DNA from: Sabellastarte sp. h YS-2021
Taxonomy: Eukaryota > Annelida > Polychaeta > Sabellida > Sabellidae
Assembly (NCBI GenBank): GCA_964017235.1
Contig: OZ024936.1
Coordinates: 50,271,028-50,335,027 of the forward strand
Reading direction: 5' to 3'
DNA length: 64,000 nucleotides
Of this stretch, positions 11,176 through 20,380 are shown in pieces (position 1 is the stretch's first letter; each line of letters opens with the position of its first letter). The notes under the pieces are model-generated. The model had not been told where the DNA came from and made no database searches. It worked only from the letters and a program-made list of their open reading frames with translations. The translations under genes were made by a program, and so were the position numbers.

Positions 11176-12025
11176 AAGAGCTTTCACACACGAAAATGAA
11201 AAATTGTGAATATCTCGGAAAAGCTATTTCTTCTGCTTTAATGCTCGGCGGGAGATACACACCACGGCAGTGGTCTTGACAAAAAATTTTGTCTCCCCAA
11301 AAATGGTGGCCATTTTGAATTTTCAAAGTTTTTGCAAAACACAAAAATGCATATATCTCGAAAACCGTGCTATATGGAGTGAACTCAACAAAATTTTGGA
11401 CCTGCTGGGTATCTCTGCAGAGTAGCCATGCCAATTTTCAAAATATTTTTGTCTCGCCAAATATAGCGGACATTTTTAATTTTTTTATTTTTTGCAAAAC
11501 ACAAAAATGCTTATATCTTGAAAACCGTGCTAGATAGAGCAGACTGCGCTGACTTTGGTTGCCACAACAGTATAAGGCTAGAAACGAAGCATTTTCTTAA
11601 TACTTTAGCACTCACCTTTATATCCTTTTCGGGACGCTTTGTTTTTGCTATGCAAAAACATTATCTTTTTTTTTGCGAGCGATCCTCTAGTTAAATTCAG
11701 TGAATTTAAGTTGATAAACTTTCACACCACAGAAAATACATGGCTCTCTGTGAGAAAAGGTTTCTGCACTGCGTGAAATATGTGTTACGTTGATAGCCCC
11801 TTAAGTCTTACCTTTCTAAATGTATCGCAATATGCTGGTATTTTTTTAAATATTATTTAATAAATTTGGACAGATTTGTCAAAATTTTCGAGTGTGTTTA
11901 AGTCTACCGCCATATTTACAGGAAGTTTTTGGTAGATTCTAAATGTCAAAACACCATTGTTTGTAACCAGATTGACCTATACTTCATTCCGGAAAGTGTT
12001 TCATGAATGACCTATAATGGAGTAA

Positions 12026-12123
12026 AATAATCGTATCAACGGTCAGAAAAATGGACAAGGAATGGACCATGAGAATTGATGGGGATTCGCTGCCATAGTA
12101 ATTACAGGCCCAAACATGGGTTT
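12026..12123. other. Intron sequence between repeats
   Basis: No feature recognised. It separates the split MITE from the palindromic MITE at 12124. Confidence 0.4.
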
Positions 12124-12401
12124 CAGGGCCCAGTTTCACAAAGGCCTACTATCTCCTTAGTAGCCAGCTAAGTCCTAGTTGTCTACTAAGCCTATACTAT
12201 CTGTTTCACTGAGATGGTTTTTTACCTGCAGTAATTGGTAGGCTTTCCTCACTAGAAGCCCTGCTGTCTCAGGAACTTGATAGGTCCCAAGTATCAGCTC
12301 AGTGGAACACTTTTGTAGTGGCTACTAAGGGCCCACTAAGATCTAGATTTAATAGCATACTATCTTCTATATTTAGTAGGCCTTTGTAAAACTGGGCCCT
12401 G
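12124..12401. mobile_element. Palindromic MITE with CAGGGCCC ends
   Basis: The terminal inverted repeats CAGGGCCCAGTTTCACAAAG and its near-complement enclose about 278 bp rich in self-complementary CTACTA/TAGTAG and 'CTAAG/CTTAG' motifs. No coding capacity. The flanks do not show a clear target duplication. Confidence 0.75.
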
Positions 12402-12730
12402 TGTTACATAGTAGTAACTGACTGATAATGACAGTAAAGCTAATATAGCAGATAATGTGAACATATTTATCTGAAGTCAAATGTCAGATATCTGAAAATG
12501 AGTGAAATTATGTTAAAAAAATATATCTGACTAAAAGAAAGGTATAATCCGTGTTATTTAATGAAATAAGCAGTATTTAAAATTTGTAATGGTTTTAACA
12601 TGAGCACTTGATGTCTCAACGTTGTCAGCCTGTATTTGAGTATCCATGCAATCTGTCACAATAGTTAACACAACCAACAGTTGAGCATCATTTTGTGGTG
12701 GTCTGTTACTTATTAAAGTAAAATTATAAA
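12402..12730. other. Intron sequence, nothing recognised
   Basis: AT-rich; no repeat, RNA or coding signal seen. Confidence 0.4.
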
Positions 12731-12908
12731 TACAGTAAAACCTCTATTGTCAGACCCTCTTGGGAGAGAAATCGTTAGATTGGATAATAGAAAGATTGGT
12801 GATAGAAAGCTTTATTAACAGGTTTAAATAGAGCTGGGAGAGTTGGTTTGAGGTCAGATAATTGAAAATTTGCATTATAAAATTTTGGATAATAGAGGTT
12901 TTATTGTA
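12731..12908. mobile_element. Pogo/mariner-like MITE
   Basis: A 178-bp element starting TACAGTAAAACCTCTATTGT and ending in the near-complement GATAATAGAGGTTTTATTGTA. CAGTAAAACCTC-type ends with a TA target are typical of pogo-like Tc1/mariner elements (family knowledge). No transposase. Confidence 0.65.
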
Positions 12909-13235
12909 GAAGTAATGTAAAAATGATATTAAAGTATCTCTAACTTTACTCCAAGGAATATGAGGCCATATGCATAAAGATGTAAAGGTTGAAAATTTAT
13001 TTTAAATAAGCAATTGTAGAATTTTTATTAAAGTAGAAGGAAACACTAAAATATCATGTAAATGTTTTCACAATCGTATCAGTTAAAGTGGGTACATGGT
13101 TTATCGATATTGCCGATATTTATTGTTTTGGGCTAGAGTTGCCAATATCAATATTACAGAGACGTATATCAATATCTCCATTTTATGTATACCTATAAAG
13201 TTACATTGCAGATATTTGACCCATGGTGTCTGGAT

Positions 13236-13266
13236 GGGCGGGCGGGCGTCCTGTCGGGCGGGCGGG
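13236..13266 (+). other. G-quadruplex motif at the head of the 140-bp array
   Basis: Six GGG runs are separated mostly by single C, within GGGCGGGCGGGC and a second GGGCGGGCGGG block. It lies on the sense strand of the LRR gene intron, directly before the first satellite unit. Confidence 0.6.
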
Positions 13267-14575
13267 AAAAAGTTTGTCCAGGGTGTATCTCAGAAACCGT
13301 AAGGTGTAGGAAGTTGATACTTGGTAGGGACATTGGTTAGGGGGTGTAGGTGTGCAACGTCATGGTCTGACCTTGATTTGACCTTTGACCTTGCCGTAGT
13401 GACCTTGAGTTTGAAAATCTTGTCCGGGCTATATCTCGGAAACCGTAAGGTATAGGAAGTTGATACTTGGTAGGGACATTGGTAAGGTGTGTAGTTGTGC
13501 AACGTCATGGTGTGACCTTGATTTGACCTTGCCGTAGTGACCTTGACCTATAAAATCTTGTCCGGGCTATATCTCAGAAACTGTAAGGTGTATGAAGTTG
13601 ATATTTGGTAGGGTCATTGGTTAGGGGGTGTAGTTGTGCAACGTCATGGTCTGACCTTGATTTGACCTTTGACCTTGCCATAGTGACCTTGAGTTTGAAA
13701 ATCTTATCCGGGCTATATCTCAGAAACCGTAAGGTGTAGGAAGTTGATACTTGGTGGGGACATTGGTTAGGGGGTGTAGTTGTGCAACGTCATGGTCTGA
13801 CCTTGATTTGACCTTGCTGTAGTGACCTTGACTTATAAAATCTTGTCCGGGCTATATCTTGGAAACTTTAAGGTGTAGGAAGTTGATACTTGGTAGGGAT
13901 ATTGGTTAGGGGGTGTAGGTGTGCAACGTCATGGTGTGACCTTAATTTGACCTTTGACCTTGCCGTAGTGACCTTGACCTATAAAATCTTGTCCGGGCTA
14001 TATCTCAGAAACCGTAAGGTGTAGGAAGTTGATACTTGGTAGGGACATTGGTTAGGGGGTGTAGGTGTGCAATGTCATGGTGTGACCTTGATTTGACCTT
14101 TGACCTTGCCATAGTGACCTTGACCTATAAAATCTTGTCCGGGCTATATCTCGGAAACTGTAAGGTGTAGGAAGTTGATATTTGGCAGGGACATTGGTTA
14201 GGGGGTGTAGGTATGCAATGTCATGGTCTGATCAAGATTTGACCTTTGACCTTGCTGTAGTGACCTTTACCTATAAAATCTTGTCCAGGCTATATCTCAG
14301 AAACCGTAAGGTGTAGGAAGTTGATACTTAGTAGAAACATTGGTTATTGGGTGTAGTTGTGCAACGTCATGATCTGACCTTGATTTGACCTTTGACCTTG
14401 CCGTAGTGACCTTGACCTATAAAATCTTGTCCGGGCTATATCTCCGAAACCGTAAGGTGTAGGAAGTTGATACTTGGTAGGGACATTGGTCAGGGGCCAT
14501 AGGTGTGTATTATCATGGTGTGACCTTAATTTGACCTTTGACCTTGTCGTAGTGACCTTGACCTTTAAAATCTTG
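13267..14575 (+). repeat. ~140-bp tandem array with nuclear-receptor-like half-sites
   Basis: About nine units of roughly 137-147 bp built on 'TATATCTCGGAAACCGTAAG', 'GTAGGAAGTTGATACTTGG', 'TTGGTTAGGGGGTGTAG', 'GTGCAACGTCATGG' and a block of TGACCTTG motifs. Seven units contain TGACCTTTGACCT, a perfect direct repeat of AGGTCA with one-base spacing on the - strand. The unit spacing varies because the TTTGACC motif is lost in two units. Not coding. Confidence 0.9.
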
Positions 14576-15238
14576 TTGCACCTTTGGGTCTGTCTTTTGA
14601 TGCAGATTAAGCACTGTTAATTCATATTAGAGATAGAATTTCATCAAGTGAGCCATAGATTTTGCTCCAACACCACACATAAACGTTCATTAAATGTATT
14701 ACCACTTCTGTATGCATGGTAATATTCAAAACATCTAAACCATAATTCGGCCATGCAAATGTAGATAAAGAATGTTGAATTTTAGTTTACTGATTAATGC
14801 TGTCATCTTGTTATTGAATTGACTTGTTTTAATACTTCATCTTTACATGCATTATCTTTCTTTTAAACATTATTTTCTGCATTTCAACATTTTTTTGAAC
14901 TTTATATAACTGACAGTGCTCTGAAAGTATCCTAAACTTTGTACTGGTACAGTGCTTCTGTATCTCATGGTGTTGAAAATATTTCCCTAGGTTGTGGGGT
15001 ACGGGCATCTCTGATGCTATTTTTTTGTATTTTTTAGTTTTAATACATGTTTGATAAAAAATGCCATGTTTTGTCTTGATAAACTTCACTTTCTGTTGGC
15101 AGTTTGGCATATGATAGAACAAAACTTTTTTGGTATGTCCGACTCACACCCAATATCAAAAGATATTGAAATATTCTTACATTCAATGTCCACACTAATG
15201 AAGTGTACCCACTAATTAGTACCTTTTATTTTTCACAG
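14576..15238 (+). other. End of intron 4 of the LRR gene
   Basis: AT-rich sequence without recognised repeats, closing with TTTTTCACAG at 15229-15238, the acceptor of the last exon. Confidence 0.6.
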
Positions 15239-16033
15239 ACTTTGAAAGGCATATGGTTGGGGAATCTGGAGGACAATGTGTTTTTCATAGTTCACAAGGA
15301 TTTGGCAGCTTACACAAACATTCAGGCTCTTGGTATTCCTAATTGTAATATCGCCCTTCAAGAAGGAAGGACTCGCATCAGGACAAGAACCAGGTTCCAG
15401 CTTACTTCCACCTTGGCTGGTTTCCCGTATTTAACCAGGTTAGACTTGACGCAGAACACGTTTGCGGGTTGTTTACAGGAAGTATTGGAGAGTTTACATT
15501 TGCCGTTAGAATATTTGAATCTAAAAGACTGTGACTTGTTTGATGTAGACATGGACTATTTAGCGAGCTCCAAGCATGCTAGGTCTCTGAAGTATCTCAA
15601 TGTCTCGCACATTTGTGGGTTGTTCCCGGATGACGATTTTGCCGTGACGTCTTCCTGTTTAGTGAGAAACTTGAAATACTTTACCAACATTTCTGTGATA
15701 CAGCTCCAGCAAAATCAGATCGGCGACTCCAAATGCAACGAGATCTGTGAAACGATTTCAAAACACTGGAAAAATATTAAAGGGGTCAATTTTGCTGATA
15801 ATGTGTTCAATCAGGAGTCCTGCTTCAAGATAGTTCGGGCCGCTTCCAAGGCGAAATTGTTGCAAATGATGAAACTTCCTCATGTCCATAATCTGCTTGA
15901 TCATAACAATCAGCTAGAACAGAATCGCACTGAGTTTCTCAATAAACTGGAAGAAATTCTGAAAGGATGTCAAAGACCTGATATTGAAGTGGAAGTTTTG
16001 AGTCTTGCCTTTGCTGTTATTGGAAACTGGTAG
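15239..16033 (+). CDS. LRRC14/PRAME-like LRR protein, last exon
   Basis: A 795-nt exon encoding 264 residues and a TAG stop (16031-16033). It begins in phase 0 with TLKGIWLGNLEDN. Leucine-rich units can be read in order: LTRLDLTQN, LEYLNLKDCDL, LKYLNVS, ISVIQLQQNQIGD and IKGVNFADN. A C-terminal tail of charged helix (RTEFLNKLEEILKGCQRP) follows. The order of these units, with a 'D..YLASSKHARSLKYLNVS' step between repeats two and three, parallels the C-terminal LRR block of LRRC14. The next-best alternative is another PRAME-family LRR protein such as LRRC14B. The open frame continues 12 codons upstream of the acceptor, but these are intronic. Family members serve as substrate-binding adaptors or signalling modulators in the cytosol or nucleus; no role is proven here. 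Confidence 0.85.
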   Translation, partial: TLKGIWLGNLEDNVFFIVHKDLAAYTNIQALGIPNCNIALQEGRTRIRTRTRFQLTSTLAGFPYLTRLDLTQNTFAGCLQEVLESLHLPLEYLNLKDCDLFDVDMDYLASSKHARSLKYLNVSHICGLFPDDDFAVTSSCLVRNLKYFTNISVIQLQQNQIGDSKCNEICETISKHWKNIKGVNFADNVFNQESCFKIVRAASKAKLLQMMKLPHVHNLLDHNNQLEQNRTEFLNKLEEILKGCQRPDIEVEVLSLAFAVIGNW

Positions 16034-16436
16034 ACGTAGAGAGAATACAATTGAACCTGGCTATATTCACTAATACTGTTACTCCAACAATTACTGTTTG
16101 AATATTCACAGAAAATCACCAAATCCTAAGCAGACTCCGCAGCGTCTGTGCTGACATCCATGTGAACAACTTCTGCGAAAGTACAAGGCCCAGAGGCATG
16201 CTTTATCTTTTTGATTCCAAGAATAATTGTTAAGAAAAAAGTGGAGAAATTTGTGATTGTGTTCGTGACCATTTTAAGAATTCTAAAAATAATACTGACA
16301 AGTTGAGTACAATAGCTTTGTAAAAAAAAAACGTATAAAAAAGCATGAAGCTGTTATTTGGGGAAAAAATTGTATGAAATCCTTTTTAGTGGAAGTTTTA
16401 TTTTTTCATTGCAAGTTTTCTTATTCTGGGACAAAT
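16034..16436 (+). other. Probable 3' UTR and downstream flank of the LRR gene
   Basis: Follows the stop codon. No canonical AATAAA hexamer was found within 400 nt, so the transcript end is unknown. An A-run at about 16321-16330 is encoded in the genome. Confidence 0.4.
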
Positions 16437-16640
16437 ATTACTTTCAACACATTATATAGGTCATATCCGAGTATAGTTGAGAGGATGGAGGAAAGCTGTG
16501 CATACTATTTGGTCAACATTCTGCAGTGATATAACCCTCATTCATTGGTAAGCAGCAATCAATGTTCCCACTTCAGGTTTTGACGAGAATTAAACCCAAG
16601 GTCTGAAGGATAGGAGATGAGTGTGTCACCTGTTGTATCA
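16437..16640 (-). mobile_element. Heavily decayed SINE (family 1)
   Basis: In reverse orientation it retains CTTTCAACAC, 'ATAGGTCATATC', the 'GAGAGGATGGAGGAAA' region, 'GGTCAACATTCTGCAGT' and a box-B-like TTTTGACGAGAATTAAACCC, in the same order as the intact copy at 54335-54569. Divergence is high, suggesting an old insertion. Confidence 0.55.
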
Positions 16641-17185
16641 TCATGTCACTTGAGAAATCTGTGGGTAATATATCTTTAATATCCATAAAGCCTGGGGTTA
16701 TAGTCATGCCCTGCGCCATGTAGGTATTGGAGGCAAGCATAAAGGTTGTGGGTGTGTGGAGCCTAAACCCATGTATGGATTTTCACCATACTTTTAGAAT
16801 ATGTTTAACCAAAGATGATCTACAGTTGATCAGATTTTGGGGAGTAACCCTTTTAAATTTTTTTGTGGTTCTTAAAGTTTGTCGGTACTCTACAGGTAAA
16901 ATCCATACACAATTGTTCATCCCCAGAACGAATAACATCTGTAAGTTTTCTCCCTGCTTCAACTACATGGAAGTTCTTACATCTGACAACATCTCATGGG
17001 TTCTGCAGTTATTCGTTAGATTTTCCCAAATCTCAATGTTGCTGCCTAATTAGTTGTACCTGAGGGTTGATGTTGCCGCCTGCTTGCTATTTTTCTTAAG
17101 ACTAATGCCACTGTTCCACTGTCATGATTTTACTTCCTGACCTCCCTGATTTTGTAGTCCTGATCCTAACCATTGTATCGGTATT
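16641..17185. other. Intergenic, nothing recognised
   Basis: Two overlapping open frames (16727-17063) have no recognisable protein features and no splice context. I see no gene or repeat here. Confidence 0.4.
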
Positions 17186-17485
17186 TTGTATTCTGTATTT
17201 ATACTTGGCGCAATATCTCCATATACTACAGGACTCAAAGTGCTATTTAATCCATCCGACTGTACAAGTACAGCCAAAGCTCTTAAGTCCCTAACTGAAA
17301 GACAGAGGCTCAAGGACGACCATTTATCAACGTCCTTGAGGTTCTTTAGCCTGCCACTGGGACAGGACCCAAAGACAGAAGACCGCGATTTCAAGTGGTC
17401 ATCCGAGCCACTGTGTATCTGCCTCTATCTGGGTTTGAACCCACATCCTCTGAGTTCCTAGGCAAGTGTATTACCCGCTAGGCTG
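17186..17485 (-). mobile_element. tRNA-derived SINE (family 2)
   Basis: Read on the - strand, the head contains box A-like CAGCCTAGCGGG and box B-like GGTTCAAACCC, followed by a body shared with 32205-32550 (for example 'CCACTTGAAATCG', 'GGACGTTGATAAATGG', 'GGATGGATTAAATAGC', ending 'GGAGATATTGCGCCAAG'). The two 90-codon frames on opposite strands are by-products. Confidence 0.75.
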
Positions 17486-17589
17486 CATGAGTTATCTTTT
17501 ACCTTTTTTGAAGGTCAATAGGGTAATCATGGCAGTTGTAGACCTAGACTTTCAGTCTGCTTATTACTTATCAAGAGTGATCAATTTAT

Positions 17590-17865
17590 CTACCACTCCG
17601 GCCTAGTGGGGAGCACACTCACCTATAAATACAGGGGATATGGGTTTAAACCCATGTATAGGCAGATGACCACTTAAAATAGCCTTCCTGTGTCATTTGG
17701 TCCTGTCTCTAGTGGCAGGCTAAAGAACCTCAGGGACATCAATACATGATGATGCTTGAGCCTCTATCTTTCAGTTAGGAGAATGTCAATCTCTAGAGAG
17801 CTTGGGCTGTACTTGTTCAGTCTGGAATGAGTCCTATAGTATATGGAGATATAGACTGATCTTAT
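17590..17865 (+). mobile_element. SINE family 2, degraded copy
   Basis: Plus orientation: CGGCCTAGTGGGGAG (box A region), ATGGGTTTAAACCC (box B region), then 'CAGATGACCACTTAAAAT', 'TCCTGTCTCTAGTGGCAGG', 'TAAAGAACCTCAGGGAC' and 'TATAGTATATGGAGATATAG'. It is diverged from the copies at 17186 and 32205 and lies head-to-head with the first. Confidence 0.65.
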
Positions 17866-18283
17866 CATAGGTCATATAAGGAATGATTTCACTGTGGACA
17901 TATCATGCATTCTGTCAATTTTTACGTTTTTTAACATGGTCAGTGTTAGTAGCCCCTCCATCTTGCCACTGAAGTTTAAATCAGCTAGGTCATAGAATTG
18001 ATTGTGAAAATGGAACTGAGGTATAACAATATTAGTGAATATGGGTCAAAATGTTCCTTTTCACCAGGTGTTCACCTGCACTGGGATTGTTGGCGATTTC
18101 TGCAGATCGAGCATGATCTACAAATAGCGAGTTGAACTTAAATAAATCAAGAAAATTGAATAGAAAATATTATGATGATAATCCAAGTATTACAATTGGT
18201 GGTATTTAGTACCATTTTGTTGCAATCTATTAATATGTGTGTGTCATGCAAGAACCAGGCAGGTCATGTGAATATAAAAGAGT
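17866..18283. other. Intergenic, nothing recognised
   Basis: No coding, RNA or repeat signal that I can support. Confidence 0.4.
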
Positions 18284-18285
18284 TA

Positions 18286-18510
18286 GAGTAAGAAATCTAA
18301 AATTCGCCACATATCTGAAATTCGCCACAGGTGAAAATACTAATAAAATAAATGAATTGTGGTGAGATTTGTTGATTGTATAGTAAATTAAGGCTTTTTG
18401 AACTAAAAAATACCAATTTTTAGACAAAAACATCATTTTTTTCATAAAATTAACTAAGGTTTTAGAGGTGGCGAATTTTAGATTCCTGGCGAATTTTAGA
18501 TTTCTTACTC
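18286..18510. mobile_element. 225-bp Tc1/mariner-type MITE, copy 1
   Basis: The ends GAGTAAGAAATCTAAAATTC and its complement are flanked by TA (18284-18285, 18511-18512). Each end holds two copies of an AAATTCGCCA motif, giving double terminal repeats. A second copy of exactly the same length lies inverted at 34038-34262. Confidence 0.85.
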
Positions 18511-19302
18511 TATATTTCAATTATTTTACATAAGCTCCTCGAGTGACATTTTCTAACTAAGTGATCACATGTTATCATTTACTTTTTTAAAAATTGAGCT
18601 TAAATTGCATAGATTGATGCGATCATTATATATCGACCAGGAGGTGTGACTCGAGTTGGTACAAGCTTATCCCAGTAATGGTGTTCACTGGAATTAGTGC
18701 TACTGATAAAAAGTTCAAAGTATTCTGTAGCTGTAAAGATTTTGTTTTTCTACCACAAAATGACTAGGGGACTTATTTCAGTAAAGATTACTATGATTTT
18801 TGTGTAGTTTATAAACAATGCAAACTTATGAAGTTATGTTTCAATTCAAATGAATAATCATATAGTATTTGTTTTCACTCTTTTATATGTTAGTCTAACC
18901 AGGATTGTTTTTGTTTATCATATTTAAAGACATACTCACCTTTGCAAGATGCAAACTTATTGTTTCTGTTCAACGTAATCATCCAAATTTTGCACTTTTG
19001 ACCCATTTTCATTTATTGATGATTAATTTTTTTTTCCTCTCTTTCACATACAACTGAAATGCCAACATGGTGCACTTGTTAAATTTTGGAGGTTTTTGGG
19101 TTCATTTTATTTTATAGGTAAAAGTGAGTAGTTTGTGTATCCACAACATATGCGTGCATTAGACAGTTGAACTTATTTTTAAATTTTCAAAAAGAACATC
19201 TGGAACTATTTTCTTTGTGGGTATAGCAAATTGTATAAATCTGTAATACTTATTATCACTATTCCATCCTGGTCTCACGAGTCACACAAACAAGTGCAAA
19301 TT
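18511..19302. other. Intergenic, nothing recognised
   Basis: AT-rich sequence with no supported feature. Confidence 0.4.
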
Positions 19303-19474
19303 ATTGTATCCCCGGACGAAAGTCGGCGATACTTAGGATTCAGTACGGTCACACCGCCGCCGCTGCAGAGATTTCCTTTCAGACACGATAACTTAAAAAT
19401 ATTTTAGTTAGACCTTTCAAACTTGGTATGTGGGTATATATGGGCAATGCCACGAACGTTATTGTTTTGTGACC

Positions 19475-19847
19475 ATAAAGATGTAGGAAAAGCCTGAACC
19501 GAGGAAAACTCAAAACACGCAAAATTATTGAAAAATACTTATCCTGTCAAAATGGAAATTCTGCAGAATAAACTATGATATATATTAAATGAAGTGACCA
19601 AAAATTAACATCCAACAATACGTATGTGCTGAGAAATAGATGAAAATATCTGTGTAAACGACAGACGCTACTAAATCACGCAGCCAACGAGAAAGTAGGA
19701 AGAAATTGCGTAGTGTACCACAAGAGGACAACTTGAGGCTACGGCCAACTATAAATGTCTATTTTTCTTAGACGTTGGCCTGATGCCTTGCGGCCATCCA
19801 AGAACAGTAGCTTATAAAAGCTACATTTAAGTAATTAAAATTTTCAA
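19475..19847. mobile_element. 373-bp insertion in element B with 10-bp target duplication
   Basis: Flanked by TTTTGTGACC at 19465-19474 and again at 19848-19857. Element B' has the uninterrupted version (complement at about 31540-31560) with a single TTTTGTGACC running into TTGACC. The insert has no terminal inverted repeats and no pol III boxes; it contains a GGCCAAC/GTTGGCC hairpin around 19743-19790. Its class is unknown. Confidence 0.65.
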
Positions 19848-20348
19848 TTTTGTGACCTTGACCAATTTCAGGGTCACTGGGGGCCTCTTAAAGGTCAGAT
19901 TTTGGCCATTGTTCCACATTTTGGCCCACTTCTCATATACAGAAAGTTAGATCATCCTATGGCTGGTATATATAATAAATATATATGTCCTCTGTAAGCA
20001 TGCAGAAATTTAATATTGAAGCTCTTCATTTAAAGTCATCCACAGACCGCCAAAGTACCTCACCGAGGCTATTTTTGGCCTTTTTGGAGATATTTTTACA
20101 CTTAATGCTGACTACTGTATGCTGACTGTATATTGCATGGAAACTATTGAAAATGGCTTTGGAGGTTGAGTACATGGTGGAGTACCAGTATCCAGTTTGT
20201 TGACCTTGGCTATTGTTTTCAAGGTCACCTTAGGCCTGCTAAAATGACCCAAAATAGTACCTTTCATTGCATATATATGCCTATATAAGACTGTGAGGCC
20301 ATATACCTCCTTTATTATTGGCTGTATAATTCCTGGCTCATGTTGATT

Positions 20349-20380
20349 ATTGTATCCACCAGATAGCATCCGGTGGATAC
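20349..20380 (-). repeat. Internal hairpin end within element B
   Basis: AAT (outward) plus arms GTATCCACC and GGTGGATAC. It probably marks the end of a second element joined to the first. The same structure recurs at 31029-31060 and, lacking one arm, at 48247-48256. Confidence 0.7.

Larger units (their letters stand above)
5885..11690 (-). mobile_element. Element A: hairpin-ended, satellite-carrying element
   Basis: One end (5885-5909) is AAT (read outward) plus a hairpin with 9-bp arms AAGCGTCCC and GGGACGCTT around a GCAA loop. The other end is CTAGAGGATCGCTCGC (complement of 11675-11690). A second copy, A' at 37379-42997, defines both borders. In order from the hairpin: a short GC-rich CGCCGG block, about 370 bp of unique sequence, a 169-bp tandem array (6285-7190), a 133-bp tandem array (7195-11175), two diverged 169-bp-type units (11175-11560) and a tail with a small hairpin (11641-11660). 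It encodes no protein. This layout (hairpin end, central satellite) resembles the pearl/DINE-1 class of non-autonomous Helentron-like elements known in bivalves and flies; that assignment is an inference. Confidence 0.75.
4909..11800 (+). mobile_element. TTAA-flanked (piggyBac-type) insertion, non-autonomous, carrying element A
   Basis: Flanked by TTAA at 4905-4908 and 11801-11804. The ends are a perfect 15-bp inverted repeat, GGGGCTATCAACGTA at the left and its complement at the right, with partial matching beyond. TTAA target duplication with GGG/CCC-starting ends is the piggyBac hallmark (family knowledge). No transposase frame is present. The element's own sequence is about 4909-5884 and 11691-11800; the rest is element A, nested inside. 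The empty target is visible at 44672-44675. Confidence 0.8.
4800..12025 (-). mobile_element. Old MITE copy split by the TTAA insertion
   Basis: Positions about 4800-4904 and 11805-12025 together match the reverse complement of the intact MITE at 44362-44833, including the stretches 'GATTAGACA', 'CTAATGATCGATTA', 'CTACCGCCATATTTAC', 'GTAGATTCTAAATGTC' and the region around 'TGACCTATACTT'. The two halves meet exactly at the TTAA that flanks the insertion at 4909-11800. Its outer ends are eroded. Confidence 0.8.

Noticed and set aside
5885..11690. Element A as a piggyBac element because TTAA occurs at both of its ends
   Set aside because: A' lacks TTAA at its CTAG end (it reads CTAGTTGC), so the TTAA beside A is chance or part of the surrounding element. 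The real TTAA insertion is the outer one at 4909-11800.
15358..15552. 64-codon antisense frame
   Set aside because: Shadow of the LRR exon on the opposite strand.
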